Assembly: GCF_022129445.1 (NCBI RefSeq)
Contig: NZ_JADQAQ010000027.1
Span: 1-61,516, forward strand
Length of the DNA stretch: 61,516 nt
Reading direction: 5' to 3'
Source: Photobacterium sp. Ph5
GTDB lineage: Bacteria; Pseudomonadota; Gammaproteobacteria; Enterobacterales; Vibrionaceae
The notes below the pieces were generated by a model. The model did no database searches, was not told the origin of the DNA, and worked only from the letters and a program-made list of their open reading frames with translations. Positions 6,899 through 14,656 of this stretch are shown here, piece by piece (within the stretch, counting starts at the first letter, position 1; each line of letters opens with the position of its first letter). Both the position numbers and the translations under genes were made by a program.

Positions 6899-8491
6899 TT
6901 AACTTGCAATGTTGTAGTAAGTATTAGCGCCAGGACCGACAGGAATACCCAGTACGAACACCCAAACATAGAACATGATGCTCCAGCCAATCACGAATAC
7001 AATTGAGTATGGCAGCATGGTTGAGATCAGTGTACCTAGACCTAGGTTCTTCTGGTAACGGGTTGCTACAGCTAGGATCATACCGAAGTAGCTCATCATT
7101 GGTGTGATGATATTGGTTACTGAGTCACCGATACGGTACGCCGCTTGGATCGTTTCAGGCGCATAGCCTACCAGCATTAGCATTGGAATAAAGATAGGTG
7201 CGGTTACCGCCCACTGTGCCGATGCTGAGCCAATCATTAGGTTGATAAAACCACACATTAGAATGAAAGCGAAGAATAGCGCAGGACCCGTTAAACCAAT
7301 CGATTGTAGGAAGTCTGCACCACCAACCGCGAATACTTGACCGAAGTTCGTCCACTTAAAGAACGCCACGAATTGTGCAGCGAAGAACACCAGAACAATG
7401 TACATACCCATTGATGACATTGACACTGACATCGCGTTGATCACATCACGGTCGTTCTTCATTGTGCCTACCACTTTACCGTAAACAAAGCCTGGAATAG
7501 CGAAGAACACGAAGATAAATGCCACGATACCTTTAAGGAACGGAGAGCCAGCCACTAAACCTGTTTGTGGGTTACGTAGAATACCGTCAGCAGGAACAAT
7601 CGTAAGTGCAAGCAGCGCTGCAACAACTAGGGCAGCAAGACCTGCAGCTTTTAAACCTTTCTTTTCAAGCGCAGTCAGTTTGCCCATTTTATCTTGGCTT
7701 AAATCATCACTGGCTTCAGCGTCATCGTATTTACCTAGTTTAGGCTCAACGATTTTCTCAGTAACGAATGCACCCATGATGGTAATGGCAAAGGTTGAGG
7801 CAAACATGAAGTACCAGTTAACTTCTGGACCAACAATGTAATTAGGATCGATCATCTGTGCTGCGGTTTGGGTAATACCCGATAGCAGTGGATCAACGGT
7901 GCCAAGTAATAGGTTGGCACTGTAACCACCTGATACACCAGCAAAAGCGGCAGCCAGACCAGCTAATGGGTGACGACCTAACGAGTGGAATAACATGGCT
8001 GCAAGTGGAATAAGTACTACGTAGCCAAGCTCAGAGGCGGTGTTAGAGATAATACCGGCAAATACTACGACCAGCGTTACCATGCGACGAGACGCGCCCA
8101 TTACCAAACCACGCATCGCAGAAGATAGTAGACCTGAGTGCTCTGCAATCGCGACACCTAACATGGCAACCAGTACGGTACCTAATGGTGCAAAGCCAGT
8201 GAAGTTTTTCACTAGATTAGCAACAATGAGTTGTAGGCCTTCAGCATTAAATAGACTGACCACGTGGATCATACCGTCAGCGGCACGACCAGCAGCGCCT
8301 TCAGGACGAGGATCGGCAACAGAAACACCAAAGTAGCCTGCAATGCCGGAGGCAACTAAGATCGCGACGCAGAAAATAGCAAAAAGAGTTATTGGATGTG
8401 GTAATAGGTTACCTAACCATTCCACAGTATCGAGAAAACGCGTAAAAAGCGTCTTTTTAGGTTGCTGTTGTTGTGAAGCCGATGAATGCAT
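6899..8491 (-). CDS. AbgT-family transporter
   Basis: A polytopic inner-membrane protein of 530 residues in the AbgT family (p-aminobenzoyl-glutamate uptake in E. coli; antimetabolite efflux reported for MtrF and YdaH). It has a hydrophilic N-terminal tail with a Gln run, about twelve membrane segments and conserved stretches such as NTASELGYVVLIPLAA and SASAQWAVTAPIF. ATG at 8491 is chosen because GGAGG lies five bases upstream; a GTG one codon earlier is too close to it. No abgA/abgB hydrolase genes are adjacent, so substrate and direction are uncertain. Confidence 0.85.
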   Translation of the reverse strand: MHSSASQQQQPKKTLFTRFLDTVEWLGNLLPHPITLFAIFCVAILVASGIAGYFGVSVADPRPEGAAGRAADGMIHVVSLFNAEGLQLIVANLVKNFTGFAPLGTVLVAMLGVAIAEHSGLLSSAMRGLVMGASRRMVTLVVVFAGIISNTASELGYVVLIPLAAMLFHSLGRHPLAGLAAAFAGVSGGYSANLLLGTVDPLLSGITQTAAQMIDPNYIVGPEVNWYFMFASTFAITIMGAFVTEKIVEPKLGKYDDAEASDDLSQDKMGKLTALEKKGLKAAGLAALVVAALLALTIVPADGILRNPQTGLVAGSPFLKGIVAFIFVFFAIPGFVYGKVVGTMKNDRDVINAMSVSMSSMGMYIVLVFFAAQFVAFFKWTNFGQVFAVGGADFLQSIGLTGPALFFAFILMCGFINLMIGSASAQWAVTAPIFIPMLMLVGYAPETIQAAYRIGDSVTNIITPMMSYFGMILAVATRYQKNLGLGTLISTMLPYSIVFVIGWSIMFYVWVFVLGIPVGPGANTYYNIAS

Positions 8492-8858
8492 CACTACCTC
8501 CGTTATAGTTTTAATCCCATCAATGGGTACTGCTTTTGTAAACGAGATGTTATCTCGTTGTTTGCTACAAGATCAATGCTAAAGTGTTTCAGAATGTAAA
8601 TACTTAACTAATAAATCTTTAATCGTCGGTAAATGTGGAGTTTTTAATCAATTGTTAACGGATTAGGTTTGAACTGGAAAATTAAAATGTCGTGTGATTG
8701 GAAAAATTAATGATGAAGGAAGGTTATCCATAGTTTTTTTTTATGATAATCCTAAGAAAACGATATTTTTCACCCATAGTAATTACACTTATAGTGGATG
8801 CATCAACAACATGTCGGCCTGTTGAATCTTTTTCGAATTCTCAAAGTAGGAAAGTCTT
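8492..8858. other. Divergent intergenic region, AbgT gene / SDR gene
   Basis: 367 bases, AT-rich, without a credible gene. It must hold both promoters. I see a poly-T tract near 8735 and a small CACTTATAGTG palindrome near 8789, but no recognised operator. Confidence 0.5.
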
Positions 8859-9581
8859 ATGTCTAAATCTTTAGTTGTTATCACAGGTGCAAGTTCGGGT
8901 ATTGGTGAAGCAACAGCACGTCAATTGTCTGCAGAAGGTTATCCATTATTATTACTTGCGCGTCGCGTTGAACGTATGGAAGCCATGAACTTACCAAATA
9001 CATTATGTCGAGAAGTTGATGTTACTGATGCGCAAGCCATTCAAGTTGCCGTTGCTGAAGCGGAAGAAAAGTTTGGTCCTGTTGATTGTTTAATTAACAA
9101 TGCTGGCATGATGCTACTTGGCCTTGCTGATGAACAAGATCCAGCAGAATGGCAGACGATGTTCAATGTTAATGTGATGGGGATGCTAAACGGTATTCAT
9201 GTGGTACTAGCGGGCATGAAAGCGCGTAAACACGGTACAGTGATCAACATTAGCTCTATTGCTGGACGTAAAACTTTCCCTAATCATGCTGCTTATTGTG
9301 GTACTAAGTTTGCCGTTCATGCGATCACTGAAAATATCCGTGAAGAAGTGGCAGATGACAACGTTCGCTTTATTACTATTGCACCAGGTGCAGTTGAAAC
9401 TGAATTACTGAGCCATACCAGTAGCGATGCAATTAAAGCTGGCTATGAAGAGTGGAAAGAAGGCATGGGTGGGGTGATTGCGCCTCAAGATATTGCTAAT
9501 GCAATTAGCTACGCATACAACCAACCACAGAATTTATGTATTCGTGAAATTGTGCTGGCTGCAACGCGCCAACAGCCATAA
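8859..9581 (+). CDS. Short-chain dehydrogenase/reductase
   Basis: A classical SDR of 240 residues, NAD(P)-dependent. The cofactor motif TGASSGIG is at 9-16, with Arg35-Arg36 after beta-2 suggesting NADP preference. NNAG is at 80-83, and the catalytic set is Asn104, Ser133, Tyr146 (YCGTK) and Lys150. Length and motifs are complete. The substrate cannot be read from sequence. The Shine-Dalgarno is weak (TAGGAAAG). It is a single-gene unit, followed at once by a hexamer tandem repeat and then a terminator. Confidence 0.85.
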   Translation: MSKSLVVITGASSGIGEATARQLSAEGYPLLLLARRVERMEAMNLPNTLCREVDVTDAQAIQVAVAEAEEKFGPVDCLINNAGMMLLGLADEQDPAEWQTMFNVNVMGMLNGIHVVLAGMKARKHGTVINISSIAGRKTFPNHAAYCGTKFAVHAITENIREEVADDNVRFITIAPGAVETELLSHTSSDAIKAGYEEWKEGMGGVIAPQDIANAISYAYNQPQNLCIREIVLAATRQQP

Positions 9582-9582
9582 T

Positions 9583-9612
9583 GCGTTGGCGTTGGCGTTG
9601 GCGTTGGCGTTG
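9583..9612 (+). repeat. Five tandem copies of GCGTTG
   Basis: Five perfect, uninterrupted GCGTTG units start two bases after the SDR stop codon. The copy number could vary by slippage; it lies in the 3-prime untranslated region, so reading frame would not change. Confidence 0.95.
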
Positions 9613-9694
9613 AAAGGGGCAATGTCAGCGTGTTGTGAGTAATGTTAAAAAGACACGCTTATTCAATACATGTTATTGATCCCCTGTTATATTT

Positions 9695-9740
9695 AAAGAG
9701 AAGTTATTGGTATCAGTGATATTAATAGCTTCTCTTTTTT
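9695..9740 (+). terminator. Intrinsic terminator of the SDR unit
   Basis: AAAGAGAAGTTATT pairs with AATAGCTTCTCTTT in 13 of 14 positions across an 18-base loop, and runs into TTTTTT. It lies 19 bases before the acyltransferase start. Confidence 0.75.
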
Positions 9741-9758
9741 GTATCAGAGGGATAGGTA

Positions 9759-10763
9759 ATGAGAGAAAAAGTTGGGTATTTCGATCTCCTGCGAGTGGTT
9801 GCAGCCATTGCTGTTGTCGTGATCCATGTTTTAGGGCCGTATCGAGAACAATTAGGGCAAATACCTAACTGGGAATGGGTAACAGCAATAACATTTAATA
9901 GTTTTAGTCGCTGGGCTGTTCCTATTTTTATAATGATCACTGGGGCATTAATGCTCAGTGATGAACGACCTTTTGAAGGACGTTACTATTTAAAACGTCG
10001 TGTTGGTAAGGTATTGATACCTTTTGTGGTTTGGTCAGTGTTCTACGCTTTCTTCTCGGCATTTTCTGCATCAGGCACAGACTTTTCGGCCAGTTGGAAG
10101 TTACTGACAGGCATGCCTTTTCACGAAACCTATTATCACCTAGGTTTCTTTTACTACTTTATTCCTCTGTATGTCATTGTGCCTTTCTATCAATGGGCGG
10201 TTCAGCGCATGGAGCCAGGCCAAGTCAAAGGTGTGGTGATGGTATGGCTGGTGATCACGGGATCGTACTTGTACCACATTGATGGTTTATGGAGTGAAAC
10301 TTACCTGCTATATAGCGGCTATTTAGTCCTCGGTTACTGTCTGTACAAATATTATTGGCCTGCGATGAAGTGGCTTATTCCTTTAGCTATTGTGGCCTTG
10401 TTGGTGACAGATTTTATGGTAGTGAGTCATAGTTTAACGGCTGGCGAATATAAAATAGGTCGCTGGTTATCATACAAAACCCTGAATACAGCAATAGCGG
10501 CCGCTGGTGTCTTTGTTTTGTGTCGTTACATGTTTGATAAATTTAGTGAGAGTACGCGTTCTCGATTAGCAATGCTGAGCCGCTATAGCTTAGGTGTATA
10601 TTTGTTGCATCCCATTTTCTTATGGCCATTGCGAAATTATGATTGGTATTTTGCGAATCCTCTGATTGCTGTCCCTGTTTGGACAGTGATAGCGGGGGGA
10701 CTTGCGTTAGGGGCTAGCTGGCTATTAAGCCGCAGTCCGAAAACCGCTTGGCTGGTCCCATAA
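9759..10763 (+). CDS. Acyltransferase 3 family membrane protein
   Basis: A 334-residue polytopic protein with about ten membrane segments. The family hallmark is at the start (DLLRVVAAIAVVVIHV, His23 being the likely catalytic residue), followed by the RWAVPIFIMITG segment. This arrangement resembles WecH/YiaH O-acetyltransferases, which transfer acetyl groups to envelope glycans. The acceptor is unknown and no glycan genes adjoin it. It has its own terminators on both sides, so it is probably monocistronic. Confidence 0.85.
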   Translation: MREKVGYFDLLRVVAAIAVVVIHVLGPYREQLGQIPNWEWVTAITFNSFSRWAVPIFIMITGALMLSDERPFEGRYYLKRRVGKVLIPFVVWSVFYAFFSAFSASGTDFSASWKLLTGMPFHETYYHLGFFYYFIPLYVIVPFYQWAVQRMEPGQVKGVVMVWLVITGSYLYHIDGLWSETYLLYSGYLVLGYCLYKYYWPAMKWLIPLAIVALLVTDFMVVSHSLTAGEYKIGRWLSYKTLNTAIAAAGVFVLCRYMFDKFSESTRSRLAMLSRYSLGVYLLHPIFLWPLRNYDWYFANPLIAVPVWTVIAGGLALGASWLLSRSPKTAWLVP

Positions 10764-10770
10764 AATAACA

Positions 10771-10798
10771 AAGCCTGACACAATGTCAGGCTTTTTTA
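10771..10798 (+). terminator. Intrinsic terminator of the acyltransferase gene
   Basis: AAGCCTGACA and TGTCAGGCTT flank a 3-base loop and continue into T6, eight bases after the stop codon. Confidence 0.9.
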
Positions 10799-10826
10799 TT
10801 GCATCATATAGGCGGTTTAAATAGCG

Positions 10827-11159
10827 TTAATCACGTTGTAAGGCAAAGTGAATAAACTGCTGTCCACGATAGGTCATCGTGCCTTTATCTCCCGGGTTTA
10901 AAGCATGGTAATAATGGATGCCTACCATAAATTCACGCTTTGGCCCTCCTGACACCGGCTCAACATAAATCCAATATTCCTCATCATCTTCACCGGGTTG
11001 AGCCCCAATGATTTTATTGCTCTGTTTATCGAGGATCATAACGTCGAGTTTTTTCTCTGGCGCGCCAAGCCCCAGCATATGTCGACGATAGCTAAAAATA
11101 AAATAGCCAAATGAGAAGATAAATAGAATGCAAATTGCCACGATGATCCCTGTTGGCAT
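10827..11159 (-). CDS. yhhM: DUF2500 family membrane protein (YhhM-like)
   Basis: A 110-residue protein with one N-terminal membrane helix (about 3-24) and a soluble C-terminal domain. The segment YHALNPGDKGTMTYRGQQF matches the same part of E. coli YhhM (DUF2500). ATG at 11159 is chosen over a start 12 codons upstream because AAGGAG precedes it by eight bases. Function unknown. Relatives of its E. coli neighbours yhhL and yhhN occur 2-3 kb away here. Confidence 0.8.
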   Translation of the reverse strand: MPTGIIVAICILFIFSFGYFIFSYRRHMLGLGAPEKKLDVMILDKQSNKIIGAQPGEDDEEYWIYVEPVSGGPKREFMVGIHYYHALNPGDKGTMTYRGQQFIHFALQRD

Positions 11160-11348
11160 AACACTAACTCCTTGAACGATGAAAGACAGTTTCATGGCTA
11201 TTATTCACACTCAGTGAAATATCACTAATCAATGGATAGAAAAGCGTGATCTATACGTGACAAAATGAAGTAAAAATTATGTTACCTATCTTGCATATTG
11301 GCACTTTAGTTGTAAGGTAAAGGTATGGCATCAACAAGGAGTGGGCTC

Positions 11349-11705
11349 ATGATTGATATTGAGCAAGTGATTGATCGTTCTCGCCGTATTGAAGATTTAT
11401 TACGTCAGCATTATCACGCAAAAGGTTCTGATCTTCAGCAATTAATTGGCAGTTGTGAAGATCGTCTACCACACGATGTGTTAATGAAGCTGGATAAGGT
11501 TGCTGAATTAAATAAACAATTCACTTCATCTGATACATTGGTTGATTCGAGTGATGAATTTATAGAGTTATGTAATTGGTGTGAGAAAGAGCTAGCACCA
11601 AGAAGTAGTCGGTTGGTATGGGGCGTGGCGATCACATTATTATGTGGCTTTACACTTGCGGCAATATGGTTTTATAGCCTTAACTGGCACCATATTAAGC
11701 TGTAA
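11349..11705 (+). CDS. Small protein with C-terminal membrane anchor
   Basis: 118 residues, not recognised. The first ~85 residues are hydrophilic and probably helical, with three Cys (in GSCEDR and LCNWCEK). One hydrophobic segment (about 90-110, VWGVAITLLCGFTLAAIWFY) lies near the C-terminus, which suggests a tail-anchored inner-membrane protein. ATG at 11349 is chosen because AAGGAG lies seven bases upstream; an in-frame ATG at 11325 is less well supported. No partner is suggested by context. Confidence 0.65.
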   Translation: MIDIEQVIDRSRRIEDLLRQHYHAKGSDLQQLIGSCEDRLPHDVLMKLDKVAELNKQFTSSDTLVDSSDEFIELCNWCEKELAPRSSRLVWGVAITLLCGFTLAAIWFYSLNWHHIKL

Positions 11706-11830
11706 GCGCTAAATATTAGATTTTTTATTAAGCCTGGGGCAGTGATGCGTCAGGTTTTATTTTATTTAAAAATCAAAAAATTGTAGGAATTTAATACAAA
11801 TATTCGTATTTGTGTGACACAGATAAAAAA

Positions 11831-11857
11831 ATGGCGCCAATAGGCGCTATTTTTTTG
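11831..11857 (-). terminator. Intrinsic terminator of the 25-codon gene
   Basis: The stem ATAGCGCC/GGCGCCAT (one G-U pair) with a short loop is followed on the minus strand by seven T. It lies 16 bases after the stop of the small gene. The T-run on the plus strand means it may work both ways. Confidence 0.8.
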
Positions 11858-11872
11858 AAATTGATAATTCTT

Positions 11873-11950
11873 TTAGTAAAGAACTGGCAATGTCATTAGG
11901 CCTACAACAACTGCAATCATCATAAGTCCTTGTTTTTGAGAGGGGGTCAT
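11873..11950 (-). CDS. 25-residue putative membrane peptide
   Basis: Not recognised. It encodes MTPSQKQG, then a hydrophobic stretch LMMIAVVVGLM, then TLPVLY before TAA. This is one short transmembrane helix with a Lys-bearing N-terminal tail. The support is structural: AGGA lies ten bases before the ATG, a promoter-like TTGCCA-18-TATTCT lies upstream, and a strong terminator follows 16 bases after the stop. The layout is that of a free-standing small-protein gene, like YnhF or similar small membrane proteins of enterobacteria, but homology is not claimed. Confidence 0.6.
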   Translation of the reverse strand: MTPSQKQGLMMIAVVVGLMTLPVLY

Positions 11951-11994
11951 TGTTTTGTTATCCTTTTTTAGTGGTTATTTTTTTCTTGACAAAA

Positions 11995-12024
11995 AGAATA
12001 ACATTTTTTTAACCACTTTGGCAA
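11995..12024 (-). promoter_or_regulatory. Promoter-like element for the 25-codon gene
   Basis: TTGCCA (12024-12019) and TATTCT (12000-11995) are separated by 18 bases on the minus strand and would start a leader of roughly 40 bases. Confidence 0.45.
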
Positions 12025-12576
12025 TTTAGATTGGTTAAAAACTTAGATAAAAACATTTTAAAATCAAGATAAAGCTTTTAAATGGAAGAGAAAGAGATTT
12101 TTATTGTTTTTTTTACTAAGGGTTTATTTGTTTTTGCTCGAGCTTATATTATTGATTTTTATTTGTTATTTTTATTTTTCATTGCTGGTGTTAATTGTTT
12201 GGTTGAAAAAATGACTGTTTGTGTTGTCTAGGCTTTTGTCCTTTTGTTTATTCTAACTTTTCTATCGTAATGTTTGTTTTTTTATAACTAAATCAGTCGC
12301 TTTTTGTGTTTTTTATTACCTAAACGCCTATTTGGACTGTGTTTTTATTTTTTGGTGCTTTATTCACCAAGGTGGTATGCGTAAAAAACAACGGTGATAG
12401 CATCGTGATTATTCTTATCTTTATGTTTTATTAAGGTTTTTATTGTAGCTTTTATATTATTCTTGAAGCTGAGGTGTTTTTCTTAGGTGTAAAGTGCTAA
12501 AAAATTAATAAAATAGCTTTTCATGAGAGGTAAACGGTTGCTTTTACAATTTATCAAAGGTGTATAGAGGTCTGTT

Positions 12577-12609
12577 ATGAGGGAGTTGTACGTTGTTTCT
12601 GATTATTGA
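12577..12609 (+). other. Mini-ORF with following hairpin, possible leader of yhhN
   Basis: ATG to TGA encodes ten residues (MRELYVVSDY) after a TAGAGG sequence. A GCAAATA/TATTTGC hairpin follows at 12614-12633. yhhN starts 70 bases later. This could be a leader peptide or chance. Confidence 0.25.
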
Positions 12610-12679
12610 GATGGCAAATACAATAATATTTGCTCACCTTTACAAAGAGTGTATTTAAAATCGTAGTGAATGTCTGATT

Positions 12680-13300
12680 ATGTGGTTATGTATTATATTT
12701 TTAGCGGTACTGCACATTACTGCTGCTTATCGAGGACCACGCTGGCTTTACTATGTCAGTAAACCGTTAACGGTTATGTTGATGGTAATACAATGCGTAT
12801 GGAGTGGTGCCCCCAGTTTTTATTACTGGGCAATTGTTGTAGGGCTTTGCTTTTCAATCATTGGTGATATTTACTTAATGTTGCCAGCAGATCGCTTTCT
12901 CGCTGGTCTGATGAGCTTTTTTCTTGCTCATATTGCTTTTACCGTCGCATTTGCCAGTCAATGGCAAGGAACAATAAGCTGGTGGTTGCTTGCGCTTTGT
13001 CTGGCCATCGGTATTGTGGTTTTCTTACTGTTATTACCCTCTCTAGCACCATTACAAACGCCAGTTGCTTTCTATATACTCATTATTATGGCGATGACCT
13101 TTGCTGCTGGGCAGTATTGGTTGTTGTCCCATAGCCAAGCCGCACTATTTACCATCGTTGGCGCTATTTTATTTGTGCTATCAGATCTGACCTTGGCTGT
13201 TAATCGTTTTAAGGGTGAGTTCGGTGCTGCAACGGTCATCATTATGTCGACGTACTTTATTGCCCAAGGTTTATTTGTTGGCTCGGTACTCGTTCTATAG
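12680..13300 (+). CDS. yhhN: YhhN/TMEM86 family membrane protein
   Basis: A 206-residue polytopic inner-membrane protein with about eight hydrophobic segments. It belongs to the YhhN family, related to eukaryotic TMEM86 lysoplasmalogenases that cleave the vinyl-ether bond of lysoplasmalogens. Family marks include YVSKPLTVMLM and the GDIYLMLP segment with its acidic residue. Whether the bacterial protein has this activity is unknown. The Shine-Dalgarno is weak. It is followed after 22 bases by the DUF2007 gene on the same strand. Confidence 0.8.
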   Translation: MWLCIIFLAVLHITAAYRGPRWLYYVSKPLTVMLMVIQCVWSGAPSFYYWAIVVGLCFSIIGDIYLMLPADRFLAGLMSFFLAHIAFTVAFASQWQGTISWWLLALCLAIGIVVFLLLLPSLAPLQTPVAFYILIIMAMTFAAGQYWLLSHSQAALFTIVGAILFVLSDLTLAVNRFKGEFGAATVIIMSTYFIAQGLFVGSVLVL

Positions 13301-13322
13301 CCTGTCATTTGAGGAGTTATCT

Positions 13323-13643
13323 ATGTCAGAGCAATGGCAGTGTATCTATAGCGCTTGTAATAGCTTGGAAGCGCATAGCGTGAAAGGGTTATTAGAAAGT
13401 GAGGGAGTTAATGCACGGTTAACGGGTGAGGCGTTAGGTGCAGCGATGGGAGAGCTTCCAGCGAATGTTGTTGAAGTGAAAGTATGGGTTGAGCAATGGC
13501 AATGGCAACGCGCACAAGGGATTGTCAGTGATTATAAACGCACTGATTACCATGATTGGCATTGTTTGCAGTGCGGTGAAGTGAATCAAGGGCAATTTGA
13601 ACTGTGTTGGAATTGCCAATGCGATCGCGATCAGACTCCGTAG
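13323..13643 (+). CDS. DUF2007 protein with zinc ribbon
   Basis: A 106-residue cytoplasmic protein. An N-terminal DUF2007 domain (about 1-75, ferredoxin-like, related to PII-type folds; segment AHSVKGLLESEGVNARL) is followed by a C-terminal four-cysteine zinc ribbon, CLQC and CWNC, 14 residues apart. Function unknown; the family is described loosely as signal-transducing. ATG at 13323 is chosen because GAGGAG lies seven bases upstream. It is probably co-transcribed with yhhN and closed by the terminator at 13662-13691. Confidence 0.8.
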   Translation: MSEQWQCIYSACNSLEAHSVKGLLESEGVNARLTGEALGAAMGELPANVVEVKVWVEQWQWQRAQGIVSDYKRTDYHDWHCLQCGEVNQGQFELCWNCQCDRDQTP

Positions 13644-13661
13644 TCTTAAGTCTTCGATAAT

Positions 13662-13691
13662 AAAAAAGCGAACCATAAGGTTCGCTTTTTT
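13662..13691. terminator. Bidirectional intrinsic terminator
   Basis: AAAAAAGCGAACC and GGTTCGCTTTTTT flank a 4-base loop. It lies between the convergent DUF2007 and yhhL genes and can serve both. Confidence 0.9.
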
Positions 13692-13703
13692 GTGTTCTAT
13701 TTT

Positions 13704-13970
13704 TTACATCATATGCTTACGGCGGATATCAAGCAGGGCGAAGATACCAAAAATTAAAATGGACCATTTCTCCCAACCGGACATGTTAATTTTATCGCCA
13801 AATGCACCAATAAATATCAGCATTTGCAAACCGTGCATCATAAACAAGAACGCTGTCATGATATATAACGCCATAGCAGCAACGCCAGGGAATGGGTGAA
13901 CGATATTAATCAGTAGTACCAGCCAAACAAAGGCAATGGCAAGTTTTGCGATAAGTATTAGCGCCTTCAT
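13704..13970 (-). CDS. yhhL: DUF1145 family membrane protein (YhhL)
   Basis: An 88-residue membrane protein with two or three hydrophobic segments. It belongs to DUF1145, like E. coli YhhL, which also follows rsmD. ATG at 13970 overlaps the rsmD stop (ATGA), and GAGGA precedes it, so translation is probably coupled. Function unknown. Confidence 0.8.
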   Translation of the reverse strand: MKALILIAKLAIAFVWLVLLINIVHPFPGVAAMALYIMTAFLFMMHGLQMLIFIGAFGDKINMSGWEKWSILIFGIFALLDIRRKHMM

Positions 13971-14572
13971 GGTTCCTCTCTTGCAAATAAGCGGTAGCAA
14001 ACCTGTCCTGCCGTTTTTTCACGGTGTAGGTGCCAATGGTTTGGCGTTATCAGGTTGCCCAATTCCTTTTCTGCTTCAATATAAATCATTGCATGGGGAG
14101 CAAGCCAGCCGTTGTTTTCCAATGCGGCGATCACGTCTTGAATAAGATCTTTTCTAAATGGAGGATCAATAAAGACTAAATCATGTGCACGTCCTTGTTG
14201 TGACAAAAACGTTAAGCTGTCACCATTAACCACAGTGGCATTTTTTGCCCCAACGGTTTTTAAGTTTTGCTCTAATTGATTCGCGGCTTTTTTGTCGAGT
14301 TCAAGCATCGTGACGCTTTCAGCACCACGAGAAAGAGCTTCAAAACTTAAACCGCCGCTACCAGCGAACAGATCAAGGCATTTAGATTGATAAATGTCTT
14401 GCGCTAACCAGTTGAAAAGTGTTTCTTTTACACGGTCAGTGGTCGGACGTAGTCCTTCGACATCATGAACGGGTAATTTGCGTCCACGCCATTGTCCGCT
14501 AATGATGCGAACGAACCCGCCAGGACGATTATTTTGTGGTTTGCGAGTTGTTTGTTGTCTACGCTGCGTCAT
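13967..14572 (-). CDS. rsmD: 16S rRNA (guanine-966-N2)-methyltransferase
   Basis: A 201-residue SAM-dependent methyltransferase that modifies G966 of 16S rRNA in the 30S subunit. It has a basic, Gln/Arg-rich N-terminus, the SAM motif CLDLFAGSGGLSFEALSRGA near 66-85 and the catalytic DPPF near 136-139. It is divergent from ftsY (84 bases between starts) and coupled to yhhL, as in E. coli. Confidence 0.93.
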   Translation of the reverse strand: MTQRRQQTTRKPQNNRPGGFVRIISGQWRGRKLPVHDVEGLRPTTDRVKETLFNWLAQDIYQSKCLDLFAGSGGLSFEALSRGAESVTMLELDKKAANQLEQNLKTVGAKNATVVNGDSLTFLSQQGRAHDLVFIDPPFRKDLIQDVIAALENNGWLAPHAMIYIEAEKELGNLITPNHWHLHREKTAGQVCYRLFAREEP

Positions 14573-14656
14573 AGATTTTTTTGACCGTTAAGAAAATGAT
14601 AGTATACACCTGTTTTTAGGCTGCAAATTGTACCAATCAAGCGCTAGGATTCGCCA

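Larger units (their letters stand above)
11706..12679. other. Long T-rich intergenic region
   Basis: About 970 bases. The left part holds a 25-codon gene on the minus strand with promoter and terminator (listed separately). From about 12060 to 12540 the plus strand is strongly T-rich with no credible gene; I see only short hairpins such as TTGGTG/CACCAA near 12353. The right end has a mini-ORF (12577-12609) followed by a 7-bp hairpin, ahead of yhhN. A small RNA cannot be excluded. Confidence 0.6.

Noticed and set aside
11435..11635. 66-codon open frame on the minus strand
   Set aside because: Lies inside the better-supported plus-strand gene at 11349-11705, which has a strong AAGGAG.
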